Below, in pieces: positions 52,200 through 61,216 of a stretch of DNA of 64,000 nucleotides (its first letter is position 1; the number at the start of each line of letters is the position of its first letter). Location: NCBI RefSeq assembly GCF_015182285.1, contig NZ_PRDM01000004.1, positions 434,001 through 498,000 on the forward strand, read 5' to 3'. Source of the DNA: Flavobacterium hungaricum. GTDB taxonomy: Bacteria; Bacteroidota; Bacteroidia; Flavobacteriales; Flavobacteriaceae. The position numbers were made by a program, and so were the translations under genes. The notes under the pieces are model-generated. The model was not told the DNA's origin. It saw only the letters and a program-made list of their open reading frames with translations, and searched no databases.

Positions 52200-52523
52200 T
52201 TATGTACTTCTTCTAATTTTTATTGGGTTTTGTCTTGTATCAAATACATCTAAAATTTCAATTGAATTTTTCTTTAAATTAATCCAATAAATAATTTTAT
52301 AATTTTTATAAACCAAATATCGTATCTCTTCGGAGTAACTTTCTAAAAGTTCTTCTTTTTGTCCTATCGCATTTGTTGAGTTTGGTTTTAATTTCAGAGT
52401 CTCCCCAGTAATTCCGACTACAAGTTTTTTTGCAACAGTTACACTAGCTTCCTTCTTATAAAAATCAAAAATCTTTTTTAATTCTGCTTTAGCAAAATCA
52501 GTCCAATAAATTTTCAACTCCAT
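52200..52523 (-). CDS. RelE/ParE-type toxin
   Basis: A 107-residue protein with the ParE/RelE fold pattern: IYWTDFAKAELKKIFDFYKK at the start, and the C-terminal strands EEIRYLVYKNYKIIYWINLKKNSIEILDVFDTRQNP that hold the conserved Arg/Tyr and end motif. ParE toxins poison gyrase; RelE toxins cut mRNA on the ribosome; the type cannot be told here. The start overlaps the antitoxin's end by 10 bases, the usual arrangement. Confidence 0.88.
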   Translation of the reverse strand: MELKIYWTDFAKAELKKIFDFYKKEASVTVAKKLVVGITGETLKLKPNSTNAIGQKEELLESYSEEIRYLVYKNYKIIYWINLKKNSIEILDVFDTRQNPIKIRRST

Positions 52524-52750
52524 TTCTGAATTTCAGAAATTAATTCATCAACATCTGTAATTCTTCCATTTTTTGAATCATCTATAGAAGCATCAATTCG
52601 TTTATGAAATTCGGCAATAGACATTGGCTTTAATTCTAAATCTGCTTTAATTTCCTTTTTTAACAGTTTCTCAAATTGAGAAATTGCTTTCTCACTTTCA
52701 AGTTTAAGAAAGTCTCTAATAAAAATCACTTTTCGAGTATCTAAATCCAT
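52514..52750 (-). CDS. Antitoxin partner of RelE/ParE-type toxin
   Basis: The ATG at 52750 gives 78 residues (a TTG at 52768 would be longer and weaker). The acidic/basic protein has an N-terminal helical segment (DTRKVIFIRDFLKLESEKAISQFEKLL) and a C-terminal acidic tail (IDDSKNGRITDVDELISEIQKW) that should wrap the toxin, as in Phd/RHH-like antitoxins of ParE systems. It is upstream of and overlaps the toxin gene. Confidence 0.82.
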   Translation of the reverse strand: MDLDTRKVIFIRDFLKLESEKAISQFEKLLKKEIKADLELKPMSIAEFHKRIDASIDDSKNGRITDVDELISEIQKWS

Positions 52751-52978
52751 TTCTTTTATTTTTATCAAAGTTACAAATTATCTTCAAATGAAAATTTAAT
52801 TGCAAACAATTTTGAAATAGGCATTTACAACCTAAAAAAAGTTAACTCTTTTCAAAAACTTAACGTTCTTAATGCTAACATAACTCTTTCGTAATAAGCA
52901 TCAGGACTTTGATTAACATACGGCTTCTAATTTTGGGGAAATAAATAAAATCAAAAACTAGAAATTAAAATTATAGTT

Positions 52979-54259
52979 ATGAAAACAAAATTACGAATTG
53001 CATTTATTACCTTGATTAGCAGCTTTTTTCTACATGCACAACAACAGCCAAAAGGAATTATCGGTACTTCAAACTGGATGAACAACTGGACTAACTTTAA
53101 ACCAGCTTTAAATGAATATAATGAAGCAACCAATATAATTGCCGGCACAATTGATAAAGATACCCGATTATTAAAAAGAAATACTTACCACTTAGTTGGC
53201 GTTGTGTACGTTACAAATAATGCCACTTTGACTATTGAACCCGGAACTGTAATTCGAGGTGATGATAAAACCTGCGGTACGCTTGTAATTACGAATGGTT
53301 CTAAAATTATGGCGGAAGGCCTTGAAACTGATCCTATTGTCTTTACATCAGAAAATGAAAAAAACAATAGAAAACCAGGTGATTGGGGAGGTATAATTAT
53401 TTTAGGAAAAGCGCCTATTAATACTTTGGGAGGTGTCAATATACTTCCTTTTGATCTTGAAGCAAACTTAAACCATTATGGCGGACAAGATCCTGAGGAC
53501 AATTCTGGGATTCTAAAATATGTTAGAATCGAATATGCAGGAAGAAAATTGAGTGCATCAAAAGAGCTAAATGGCCTTTCTCTGGCAGGAGTCGGCAGAA
53601 AAACTGTGGTAAGCAATGTTCAAATTAGTTTTTCAAATGATGATTCTTTTGAATGTTATGGCGGTGATTTGAATTTGAGTAATTTGATTTCCTATCGAAC
53701 TACAGATGATGATTTTGATTTTACGCAAGGTGCCCAAATCAATATTACCAACAGCATTGCCATTCGTCATCCTTTTTCTTCTGATATTTCCGGGTCAAGA
53801 TGTTTTGAGGTAGATTCTTATGAAAAAATCGCTAACACAGACATGACCAAAAAAATGACCAAAATAAACGCCAGCAATATCACTTTGGTTAATTTAGAAG
53901 AAAACAATCAAGGATTAGTGAGAGAATCGGCTCACATTAAAGAAAATACGTTTTTTAGTTTAACGAATAGTGTTATTTCAGGATTTGAACCGTTTGTTTT
54001 ATTAGAAGGTGCTATCGGAAATGGTGAAGCTAATTTGTCTAAAATTACTCTTAAAAACATTATTGCGAACAATTGTACTGGAGGAATTGAAAGTGAATCT
54101 TCCAGCAATAATTCTGGCTTAAAAAATTATTATGTTACCCCTGCAAATGGTATAGAATTTACAAAAATGAAGCTTGGAGAGTTGTTTATGCTTCCAAATA
54201 TTAAAGTAAATCCAGATTTTAGATTAAATGTAAATAATACGATAGCTATTGGAAACTAA
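52979..54259 (+). CDS. Secreted right-handed beta-helix protein
   Basis: The 426-residue product has a signal peptide ending near HAQQQPKG and repeated short strands with Asn/Gly turns, typical of parallel beta helices: VVYVTNNATLTIEPGTVIRG, LNLSNLISYRTTDDDFDF, INASNITLVNLEENN. The motif TNNATLTIEPGTVIRGD is common in Bacteroidota surface proteins, sometimes annotated as multidrug-transporter or T9SS-associated proteins. It lacks an obvious T9SS C-terminal domain. It may bind or cleave polysaccharide, but no catalytic residue can be assigned. Confidence 0.75.
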   Translation: MKTKLRIAFITLISSFFLHAQQQPKGIIGTSNWMNNWTNFKPALNEYNEATNIIAGTIDKDTRLLKRNTYHLVGVVYVTNNATLTIEPGTVIRGDDKTCGTLVITNGSKIMAEGLETDPIVFTSENEKNNRKPGDWGGIIILGKAPINTLGGVNILPFDLEANLNHYGGQDPEDNSGILKYVRIEYAGRKLSASKELNGLSLAGVGRKTVVSNVQISFSNDDSFECYGGDLNLSNLISYRTTDDDFDFTQGAQINITNSIAIRHPFSSDISGSRCFEVDSYEKIANTDMTKKMTKINASNITLVNLEENNQGLVRESAHIKENTFFSLTNSVISGFEPFVLLEGAIGNGEANLSKITLKNIIANNCTGGIESESSSNNSGLKNYYVTPANGIEFTKMKLGELFMLPNIKVNPDFRLNVNNTIAIGN

Positions 54260-54356
54260 GGATTTGAAGGAGGCTTTAGATAAAAAATTTAACAAAATTT
54301 AAAAATTATAAAAGTTTTTTTTCAAAATTTATGTTCTTCAATTCAAATTACATTTA

Positions 54357-54364
54357 TATCTTTG
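54357..54364 (+). promoter_or_regulatory. -7 box of the trp operon
   Basis: TATCTTTG matches TAnnTTTG and lies 18 bases before the leader-peptide ATG at 54383. A matching -33 element is not obvious. Confidence 0.6.
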
Positions 54365-54382
54365 CTTCAACAAAAAACAGAT

Positions 54383-54439
54383 ATGAACACGATTTTAAAC
54401 AATACTTGGTGGTGGAACAATTTACGTCAGACGTCGTGA
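54383..54439 (+). CDS. trpL: trp leader peptide with three tandem Trp codons
   Basis: An 18-codon ORF, MNTILNNTWWWNNLRQTS, carries TGG TGG TGG at codons 9-11 and ends at TGA 54437-54439. A strong terminator hairpin follows about 40 bases later, before trpE. This is the layout of transcriptional attenuation: ribosome stalling at Trp codons when charged tRNA-Trp is scarce would favour read-through. Bacteroidota trp leaders of this kind have been described as the Bacteroid-trp motif (from memory). Confidence 0.9.
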   Translation: MNTILNNTWWWNNLRQTS

Positions 54440-54477
54440 ACAAAGCTTCCTATGGTATTGTAAAACTATAAAATATA

Positions 54478-54510
54478 AAAGGCTTGTCATCACGACAAGC
54501 CTTTTTTTTT
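54478..54510 (+). terminator. trp attenuator terminator
   Basis: AAAGGCTTGTC-ATCAC-GACAAGCCTTT stem followed by a run of T, 45 bases before the trpE start. It is the terminator arm of the leader described at 54383. Confidence 0.92.
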
Positions 54511-54554
54511 TGGCCGAAACTTAAACAGAATTAAAAAACTAAAAAACATAAATT

Positions 54555-55955
54555 TTGAAACCTTTTATACTCAACACACATTACAAACAAATTCTGGCAG
54601 ACACTATAACGCCGGTGAGCATCTATTTTAAAATTAGAGATAAGTTCCCAAATAGTTTATTATTAGAAAGTAGTGATTATCACGGAAATGACAATAGTTT
54701 CTCGTATATCTGCTGCAACCCGATTGCTACTATTAAAATCGAAAATGAAGTAATCGCTAAAACTTTCCCCGACGGAACTTCAGAATCTTTTAAGATTGAT
54801 GCTGCAACCAATATTCCGCAGGTAATTCAGGAATTCTCCAGTCAGTTTCAATCAGAAAAAAACGATTTTAAATTCATCAACAACGGTTTATTTGGATACA
54901 TTTCTTACGATGCCGTTCGTTATTTCGAAAAAGTTTCAATTGCCAAAAAAGATACCGCAACTTCAATTCCAGACGTATTTTATGCGGTTTACCAAAATAT
55001 TATTGCCATCAATCACTTTAAAAATGAGGCTTATATTTTCTGCCACAGCGTTGATGGAAAAAATAATATTGCCGAAATAGAGCAATTATTACAATCGAGA
55101 AATATAGCTTCATACAAATTTTCAAAAGAAGGTGAAGGTTTCTCAAATCTAACAGATGAAGAATTCAAACAAAATGTAGCGTTAGCCAAAAAACACTGTT
55201 ACAGAGGCGATGTTTTTCAATTGGTACTATCACGAAGATTTTCACAAGGTTTTAAAGGTGATGAATTCAATGTTTACAGAGCTTTAAGAAGCATCAACCC
55301 TTCTCCGTATTTGTTCTTTTTTGACTATGGAGATTTCAAAATATTTGGGTCTTCGCCCGAAGCTCAAATTATCGTAAAAAACAGAAAAGCCGAAATTCAC
55401 CCAATTGCCGGAACTTTTAAAAGAACCGGAAACGACGAGCAAGATGCACTTTTGGCCAAACAACTTTCTGAAGATAAAAAAGAAAACAGTGAACATGTTA
55501 TGCTGGTTGACCTTGCCAGAAATGATTTAAGCAGAAACGGACACGACGTGAATGTAGAAAAATACAGAGAAGTTCAGTTTTTCTCACACGTAATTCACTT
55601 GGTTTCTAAAGTTACTGGACATTTACACGAAAAAGCTACCACAATGCAGGTTGTGGCCGATACTTTTCCTGCTGGAACTTTGAGCGGCGCGCCAAAACAC
55701 AGAGCCATGCAATTGATTGAAGACTTCGAAAAAACCAATCGTAACTTTTATGGCGGTGCTATCGGTTTTATGGATTTTAATGGAAACTTTAACCACGCAA
55801 TTATGATTCGAACTTTCTTGTCAAAAAATCATCAACTGCATTGTCAGGCAGGAGCCGGAATTGTTGCAAGTTCTGATGAAGAAAGCGAAATGCAGGAAGT
55901 ATATAACAAATTAAGGGCTTTGAATACAGCACTTGAAATGGCAGAGAAAATTTAA
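54555..55955 (+). CDS. trpE: Anthranilate synthase component I
   Basis: The 466-residue enzyme starts at TTG 54555. An in-frame stop lies just upstream, the first in-frame ATG is deep inside, and the N-terminus KPFILNTHYKQILADTITPV is that of flavobacterial TrpE. The Trp feedback site LLLESSD is intact. Catalytic motifs include HPIAGTFKRTG, LVDLARNDLSR and FPAGTLSGAPKHRAMQLIE. With TrpG it makes anthranilate from chorismate and glutamine. It is the first structural gene after the attenuator. Confidence 0.96.
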   Translation: MKPFILNTHYKQILADTITPVSIYFKIRDKFPNSLLLESSDYHGNDNSFSYICCNPIATIKIENEVIAKTFPDGTSESFKIDAATNIPQVIQEFSSQFQSEKNDFKFINNGLFGYISYDAVRYFEKVSIAKKDTATSIPDVFYAVYQNIIAINHFKNEAYIFCHSVDGKNNIAEIEQLLQSRNIASYKFSKEGEGFSNLTDEEFKQNVALAKKHCYRGDVFQLVLSRRFSQGFKGDEFNVYRALRSINPSPYLFFFDYGDFKIFGSSPEAQIIVKNRKAEIHPIAGTFKRTGNDEQDALLAKQLSEDKKENSEHVMLVDLARNDLSRNGHDVNVEKYREVQFFSHVIHLVSKVTGHLHEKATTMQVVADTFPAGTLSGAPKHRAMQLIEDFEKTNRNFYGGAIGFMDFNGNFNHAIMIRTFLSKNHQLHCQAGAGIVASSDEESEMQEVYNKLRALNTALEMAEKI

Positions 55956-55960
55956 TTTTT

Positions 55961-55990
55961 GCTTCAAGTTTCAGGTTTCAAGTTGTTGGA
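55961..55990 (+). repeat. GTTTCAGG-type repeat after trpE
   Basis: CTTCAAGTTTCAGGTTTCAAG, a short member of the repeat family also found at 48037, 56467, 57137 and 58319. Confidence 0.7.
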
Positions 55991-56022
55991 ACGTGAAATA
56001 AATTAAACCAAAAAACAAAACC

Positions 56023-56463
56023 ATGAAAAAAATAATATCCCTTTTTGTTTTAATAGTTGTTATGACATCTTGCAACTCCGAAAAGAAAAATTCGATTCAA
56101 GGAACCTGGCGTCTTATATCGGCAGAAACTACAGAGAAAGATTCGACTTTTTCTACTTTTAATGCCAACACAAAAATGATTAAGATTATAAATGAAACTC
56201 ATTTTGCTTTTTTTAATCATGATTTGAAAAACGGAAAAGATTCAACAACCGCATTATTCTTTGGCGGAGGCGGAAAATACACTCTAAAAGACAGTATTTA
56301 TACCGAAAACTTAGAATATTTTAATAACCGCGATTGGGAAAATGGAAAATTTGAATTTGTAGTAAAAGTTCAAAACGACACTCTGATTCAAGAAGGAGTT
56401 GAAAAGGTAGAAAAATTAGGAATAGATCGCATTATCACAGAAAAATACGTTCGAGAGAAATAA
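56023..56463 (+). CDS. Lipocalin-like lipoprotein inside the trp operon
   Basis: A 146-residue protein with a lipoprotein signal (VLIVVMTSCNSEKK) and a lipocalin-like barrel beginning IQGTWRLISAETTEK, followed by the strands MIKIINETHFAFF and GGKYTLKDSIYTENL. It belongs to the DUF4488/lipocalin-like group found widely in Bacteroidota. It has no link to tryptophan synthesis and is inserted between trpE and trpG, flanked on both sides by GTTTCAGG repeats. It may be transcribed with the operon. Confidence 0.78.
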   Translation: MKKIISLFVLIVVMTSCNSEKKNSIQGTWRLISAETTEKDSTFSTFNANTKMIKIINETHFAFFNHDLKNGKDSTTALFFGGGGKYTLKDSIYTENLEYFNNRDWENGKFEFVVKVQNDTLIQEGVEKVEKLGIDRIITEKYVREK

Positions 56464-56466
56464 AAA

Positions 56467-56560
56467 AATTTGTTTCAGGTTTTCTTTGTTTCAGGTTTCA
56501 AGTTATAGCAGACGTGAAACCTCAAACTTGAAACAAAAAAAACCTGAAACCTGAACAAAA
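56467..56560. repeat. Palindromic GTTTCAGG-type repeat before trpG
   Basis: GTTTCAGGTTTTCTTTGTTTC on the left and inverted GAAACCTCAAACTTGAAAC plus AACCTGAAACCTGAAC on the right form a long imperfect hairpin around ~56510. Confidence 0.75.
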
Positions 56561-56565
56561 ACAAA

Positions 56566-57132
56566 ATGAAAAAAATATTAGTTATAGACAATTACGATAG
56601 CTTCACTTACAATTTAGTGCACTATTTAGAAGATTTAAACTGCGAAGTAACCGTTTACAGAAACGACGAATTTGATATTGATGAAATCGGTGTTTTCGAG
56701 AAAATACTACTTTCTCCAGGACCTGGAATTCCAGATGAAGCGGGGCTGCTAAAAGCGGTTATTGAAAAATATGCGCCAACAAAAAGTATTTTGGGCGTTT
56801 GTTTAGGGCAGCAGGCTATTGGAGAAGTTTTTGGCGGAACTCTTTCTAATCTGGACAAAGTATACCATGGCGTTGCAACTCATGTAAAAACAGTAGTAGA
56901 TGACGAGATTTTGTTTGAAGGCTTAGAAAAAGAATTTGAAGTCGGACGTTATCATTCTTGGGTTGTAGACACCAATCTTCCTGATGAATTAGAAGCAACT
57001 TCTTTCGATGAAAACGGACAAGTTATGTCGCTTCGCCATAAAAATTATGATGTTAGAGGAGTACAATTTCACCCAGAAAGTGTTTTGACACCAAACGGAA
57101 AAAAAATGCTGGAAAATTGGGTAAGAAGTTAG
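56566..57132 (+). CDS. trpG: Anthranilate synthase component II (glutamine amidotransferase)
   Basis: A 188-residue class I amidotransferase with Cys nucleophile in GVCLGQQAIGE, oxyanion motif SPGPGIPDEAG, and the His-Glu pair in VQFHPESVLTPNG. It releases ammonia from glutamine for TrpE. Some bacteria share this subunit with folate synthesis (PabA); its place in the operon argues for TrpG. Length is normal for the family. Confidence 0.95.
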   Translation: MKKILVIDNYDSFTYNLVHYLEDLNCEVTVYRNDEFDIDEIGVFEKILLSPGPGIPDEAGLLKAVIEKYAPTKSILGVCLGQQAIGEVFGGTLSNLDKVYHGVATHVKTVVDDEILFEGLEKEFEVGRYHSWVVDTNLPDELEATSFDENGQVMSLRHKNYDVRGVQFHPESVLTPNGKKMLENWVRS

Positions 57133-57136
57133 TTTT

Positions 57137-57295
57137 GCTTGTTCAAGTTTTGTTTCATGTTTTGTTTCATGTTTCAGGTTTCAGGTTAGTTGGAACTTGA
57201 TATCAGACATGAAACTTGGAAACTTGAGACATGAAACTTGAAACCTGAAACTTGAAACCTGAAACCTGAAACCTAAAACCTAAAACAAAAAAACT
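57137..57295. repeat. Palindromic GTTTCAGG-type repeat between trpG and trpD
   Basis: The left half has several GTTTCATG/GTTTCAGG words (57147-57187); the right half has at least six inverted GAAACCTGAAAC/GAAACTTG words (57209-57283). Together they can form a hairpin of over 100 bases inside the operon mRNA. Confidence 0.8.
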
Positions 57296-57322
57296 CAAAA
57301 CCTTAGCAACTTAAAAGAAAAA

Positions 57323-58315
57323 ATGAAAACAATATTAAATAAATTAATCAATCACGAAGTGCTTACTAAAGAAGAAGCAAAAACAGTTTTGATTAATATC
57401 TCAAGCGGTCAATACAATCCGAGTCAGATTTCGGCATTTTTGACTGTTTTTATGATGCGAAGCATTACCATTGATGAACTTTCGGGCTTTCGCGAAGCTT
57501 TATTAGAATTATGCATCCGAGTAGATTTATCAGCTTACAATACAATCGATTTGTGCGGAACGGGCGGTGACGGAAAAGATACTTTCAACATTTCGACTTT
57601 AGCGTCTTTTATTTCTGCGGGAGCGGGAATAAAAGTGGCAAAACACGGAAATTACGGCGTTTCGTCTATTTCTGGATCAAGCAACGTGATGGAAAAAATG
57701 GGAATCAAATTCAGCAATGACGCTGCGTTTTTAGAAAAATGTATTGACAAAGCAGGAATCTGTGTTTTGCACGCACCCTTATTTCACCCGGCAATGAAAA
57801 ACGTCGGACCTATCAGAAAAGAATTGGCAGTAAAAACATTCTTCAATATGCTGGGACCAATGGTAAATCCAGCTTTTCCACAGAATCAATTGGTTGGGGT
57901 TTTCAACTTAGAATTGGCTAGAATGTATGCTTATTTGTACCAAAACACGAATGTGAATTTTACAATCCTGCATTCGCTTGACGGATATGATGAAATTTCG
58001 TTAACAGGTCCAACCAAAATCATTACCAGTCATATGGAAGGAATGCTGAACCCAAGTGACCTAGGCGTTAGACTTTTATCGCAGACAGAAATCGAAGGAG
58101 GTAAAACGATTGAAGAATCAGCAGCAATTTTTACAAATATCATTTCTGGAAAAGGAAACGAAGCACAGAATAATGTAGTTTGTGCTAATGCTGCAATGGC
58201 AATTTCAACCGTTACAAAATGCACACCGCAAGAAGGTTTTGAACTGGCGAAAGAAAGTCTTTTCTCTGGAAAAGGATTGAAGGCATTGCAGACATTACAG
58301 GAATTAAGTAAATAA
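57323..58315 (+). CDS. trpD: Anthranilate phosphoribosyltransferase
   Basis: The 330-residue enzyme has the PRPP/metal site LCGTGGDGKDTFNIST and the anthranilate contact region KHGNYGVSSISGSSNVME. It joins anthranilate to phosphoribosyl pyrophosphate. Standalone, not fused to TrpG. The 190-base gap from trpG consists mostly of repeats. Confidence 0.96.
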   Translation: MKTILNKLINHEVLTKEEAKTVLINISSGQYNPSQISAFLTVFMMRSITIDELSGFREALLELCIRVDLSAYNTIDLCGTGGDGKDTFNISTLASFISAGAGIKVAKHGNYGVSSISGSSNVMEKMGIKFSNDAAFLEKCIDKAGICVLHAPLFHPAMKNVGPIRKELAVKTFFNMLGPMVNPAFPQNQLVGVFNLELARMYAYLYQNTNVNFTILHSLDGYDEISLTGPTKIITSHMEGMLNPSDLGVRLLSQTEIEGGKTIEESAAIFTNIISGKGNEAQNNVVCANAAMAISTVTKCTPQEGFELAKESLFSGKGLKALQTLQELSK

Positions 58316-58318
58316 AAT

Positions 58319-58397
58319 TTAGTTTCAAGTTTTCTTTGTTTCAGGTTTCAAGTTATTGAAACGCACCTGAAACCTGAAACTTGAAACCTGAAACAAA
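58319..58397. repeat. Palindromic GTTTCAGG-type repeat between trpD and trpC
   Basis: GTTTCAAGTTTTCTTTGTTTC, CAGGTTTCAAG on the left and CCTGAAACCTGAAAC, TTGAAACCTGAAAC on the right form an imperfect hairpin. Confidence 0.8.
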
Positions 58398-58404
58398 CAA
58401 GATC

Positions 58405-59184
58405 ATGAACATTTTAGACAAAATAATAGCAGACAAAAAACGAGAAGTGATTCTTAAGAAATCGATACTACCGGTTTCGCAATTAGAAGCTTCGGTATTT
58501 TTTGGAAAACAAACCCTTTCATTAAGTCAAAACTTAAGAGCAAGTAATTCTGGAATTATTGCAGAACACAAACGCCGTTCGCCTTCAAAATCAATCATCA
58601 ATAATAATTTTACGGTTGAAGAAGTAGTAAAAGGTTATGAAAGTGCTGGCGCTTGCGGAATCTCTGTTTTAACCGACGGAAAATATTTTGGGGGTTCGCT
58701 TGACGATTTACTTTTAGCAAGAGCCAGCGTAAATATTCCGCTTTTGCGAAAAGAATTTATTGTAGACGAATATCAAATTCTGGAAGCCAAAGCACACGGA
58801 GCCGATTTGATTCTTTTGATCGCAGCGGTTTTAAGCCGCGAAGAAATTAAATCGTTATCTGAGTTTGCAAAGAATTTAGGTTTAGAAGTTCTTTTGGAAG
58901 TTCATAATCTGGACGAATTAGAAAAATCGATTATGCCGACTTTAGACATGATTGGCGTAAACAATAGAAATCTAAAAACTTTTGAAGTAAGTCTGGATTT
59001 CAGTAAAGAATTGGCAGCAAAAATTCCAGACGAGTTTGTAAAAGTTTCAGAAAGCGGTATTTCATCCGTTGAAGCCATTCAGGAATTAAAACCTTACGGA
59101 TACAAAGGTTTCTTAATTGGAGAAAACTTCATGAAAACCGATAACGCGGGACAAGCAGCAACAGAATTTATAAAAGGATTATAG
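58405..59184 (+). CDS. trpC: Indole-3-glycerol phosphate synthase
   Basis: The ATG at 58405 (MNILDKIIADKKREV) is the family start; an earlier ATC-TTG-type frame extends into repeat sequence. The 259-residue TIM barrel has catalytic Lys/Glu motifs in IIAEHKRRSPSK and LLRKEFIVDEYQI, and VSESGISS near the C-terminus. It closes the indole ring. Standalone enzyme, not fused to TrpF. Confidence 0.95.
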   Translation: MNILDKIIADKKREVILKKSILPVSQLEASVFFGKQTLSLSQNLRASNSGIIAEHKRRSPSKSIINNNFTVEEVVKGYESAGACGISVLTDGKYFGGSLDDLLLARASVNIPLLRKEFIVDEYQILEAKAHGADLILLIAAVLSREEIKSLSEFAKNLGLEVLLEVHNLDELEKSIMPTLDMIGVNNRNLKTFEVSLDFSKELAAKIPDEFVKVSESGISSVEAIQELKPYGYKGFLIGENFMKTDNAGQAATEFIKGL

Positions 59185-59220
59185 TAAACACAAATTTCAC
59201 CAATTAGCACGAATAAAAAT

Positions 59221-59325
59221 TTTGCGCTTTAGTGCCTTGGCGGCAAAAAAACAAACACAAAGCTTTAGGAACTTATCTTAATCATAATCAAAATAAAAAA
59301 ACTTAGCGCACTTTGCGTTAAAATA
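59221..59325. repeat. GCGCTTT/AAAGTGCGC-type repeat between trpC and trpF
   Basis: TTTGCGCTTTAGTGCCTTGGCGGC on the left and TTAGCGCACTTTGCGTTAAA on the right resemble the dispersed repeat words at 20210-20275 and 24220-24295. No gene is seen. Confidence 0.55.
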
Positions 59326-59337
59326 CACACAACAACA

Positions 59338-59970
59338 ATGAAACTCAAAATATGCGGTATGAAATATCCCGAAAACATAATCGAAACAGGCGCTCTCCTA
59401 CCCGATTATATGGGATTTATTTTCTATGAAAAATCCGCGCGCTATTTTAACGGAACAATTCCGGAACTTATTAAAACAATCAAAAAAACAGGTGTTTTTG
59501 TAGATCAGAGTTTGGAGGAAATTCTCGAAAAAATAAAAAAATACGATTTGCAGGCTGTACAGCTTCACGGAGAAGAATCTACAGCGTTCTGTCAGGAATT
59601 AAAAAATAATATCAGTCCTAAAATTGAAATAATCAAAGTATTTTCGGCAGATGAAAACTTTGATTTCGAAACGATAAAACCTTTCGAACCAGTCTGCGAT
59701 TATTTTCTATTTGACACCAAAGGAAAATTACCAGGCGGTAACGGAACAACTTTTGACTGGACTATATTAAAAAAATACAATTCAAAAAAGCCGTTTTTTT
59801 TAAGCGGCGGCATTGGAATGAATGAATTAAAAGCCATCGAAGAAATTTCAAAAACAAATCTTCCGATTTATGCTGTTGATGTAAACAGTAAATTTGAAAT
59901 CGAACCGGGACTAAAAAATAAAAACCTATTAACCAATTTCAAACGAAAATTTGAGGTTGCAAACTTTTAA
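59338..59970 (+). CDS. trpF: Phosphoribosylanthranilate isomerase
   Basis: A 210-residue TIM barrel with the catalytic Cys in KICGMKYPENI, then GFIFYEKSAR, VQLHGEES, an Asp in YFLFDTKGKLPGG and SGGIGMNE. It performs the Amadori rearrangement in tryptophan synthesis. It ends 12 bases before trpB. Confidence 0.95.
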   Translation: MKLKICGMKYPENIIETGALLPDYMGFIFYEKSARYFNGTIPELIKTIKKTGVFVDQSLEEILEKIKKYDLQAVQLHGEESTAFCQELKNNISPKIEIIKVFSADENFDFETIKPFEPVCDYFLFDTKGKLPGGNGTTFDWTILKKYNSKKPFFLSGGIGMNELKAIEEISKTNLPIYAVDVNSKFEIEPGLKNKNLLTNFKRKFEVANF

Positions 59971-59982
59971 ATTTCAAACAAA

Positions 59983-61164
59983 ATGAATTTTAACGTAGAC
60001 GAAAAAGGATATTACGGAGAATTTGGCGGTGCTTATATTCCCGAAATGTTATACCCGAATGTAGAAGAATTACGCCAGAACTATTTGAAAATTACGGCCG
60101 AACCTGATTTTCAAAAAGAATTCAATCAATTATTAAAAGATTATGTTGGAAGACCTAGTCCGCTCTACTTTGCTAAGCGGCTTTCTGAAAAATACAATAC
60201 CAAAATTTATCTGAAAAGAGAAGATTTAAACCATACTGGCGCGCACAAAATTAACAATACAATCGGCCAGATTTTAGTAGCACAAAAATTAGGCAAAAAA
60301 CGTATTATTGCCGAAACAGGAGCCGGTCAGCACGGCGTTGCAACGGCTACCGTTTGTGCTTTGATGGGATTGGAATGTATTGTTTATATGGGTGAAATCG
60401 ACATTGCACGCCAAGCGCCAAACGTTGCGAGAATGAAAATGCTTGGAGCAGAAGTCCGCCCGGCTCTTTCTGGTTCAAGAACTCTTAAAGATGCAACCAA
60501 CGAAGCCATTCGCGATTGGATCAATAATCCGGTAGACACGCATTACATTATTGGTTCTGCTATCGGGCCGCATCCGTATCCAGATATGGTAACGCGTTTT
60601 CAAAGTGTTATTTCAGAAGAAATTAAATCGCAATTAAAAGAAAAAGAGGGTCGAGAAAATCCTGATTATGTAGTGGCTTGTATCGGCGGCGGCAGTAACG
60701 CAGCAGGAACGTTTTATCATTTTCTTCACAAACCAGAAGTGGGTATTATTGCAGTCGAAGCAGCAGGAAAAGGTGTGGACACTGGACACAGTGCTGCAAC
60801 GAGTAAATTAGGAAAAATGGGAATCATTCACGGTTGTAAAACTTTGCTGATGCAGACTCCAGACGGGCAGATTACCGAGCCGTATTCTATATCTGCAGGA
60901 TTAGACTATCCGGGTGTCGGGCCTATGCACGCGCATTTGGCCGAAACAGGAAGAGCCGAATTTTTCTCGATTACCGATGATGATGCCATGAAGGCTGGTT
61001 TGGATCTTTGTAAATTTGAAGGAATTATTCCGGCAATCGAATCTTCTCACGCTTTGGCGGTTTTAAACGAAAAGAAATTTAAACCCGAAGATGTTGTTGT
61101 TATCAGTCTTTCAGGACGCGGTGATAAAGATTTAAATACTTATATTGAATATTTTAATTTTTAA
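59983..61164 (+). CDS. trpB: Tryptophan synthase beta subunit
   Basis: The 393-residue PLP enzyme has its Schiff-base Lys in NHTGAHKINNTIGQ, the phosphate-binding loop IGGGSNAAG and the substrate Glu in AETGAGQHGVATA. It condenses indole with serine. Beginning right after trpF, it belongs to the same transcript. Length and motifs fit TrpB1. Confidence 0.97.
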   Translation: MNFNVDEKGYYGEFGGAYIPEMLYPNVEELRQNYLKITAEPDFQKEFNQLLKDYVGRPSPLYFAKRLSEKYNTKIYLKREDLNHTGAHKINNTIGQILVAQKLGKKRIIAETGAGQHGVATATVCALMGLECIVYMGEIDIARQAPNVARMKMLGAEVRPALSGSRTLKDATNEAIRDWINNPVDTHYIIGSAIGPHPYPDMVTRFQSVISEEIKSQLKEKEGRENPDYVVACIGGGSNAAGTFYHFLHKPEVGIIAVEAAGKGVDTGHSAATSKLGKMGIIHGCKTLLMQTPDGQITEPYSISAGLDYPGVGPMHAHLAETGRAEFFSITDDDAMKAGLDLCKFEGIIPAIESSHALAVLNEKKFKPEDVVVISLSGRGDKDLNTYIEYFNF

Positions 61165-61216
61165 ATCCTAATTTGCGTGTTCCTAATAACGCAAACTTAT
61201 AACGAGAAATAGAATC

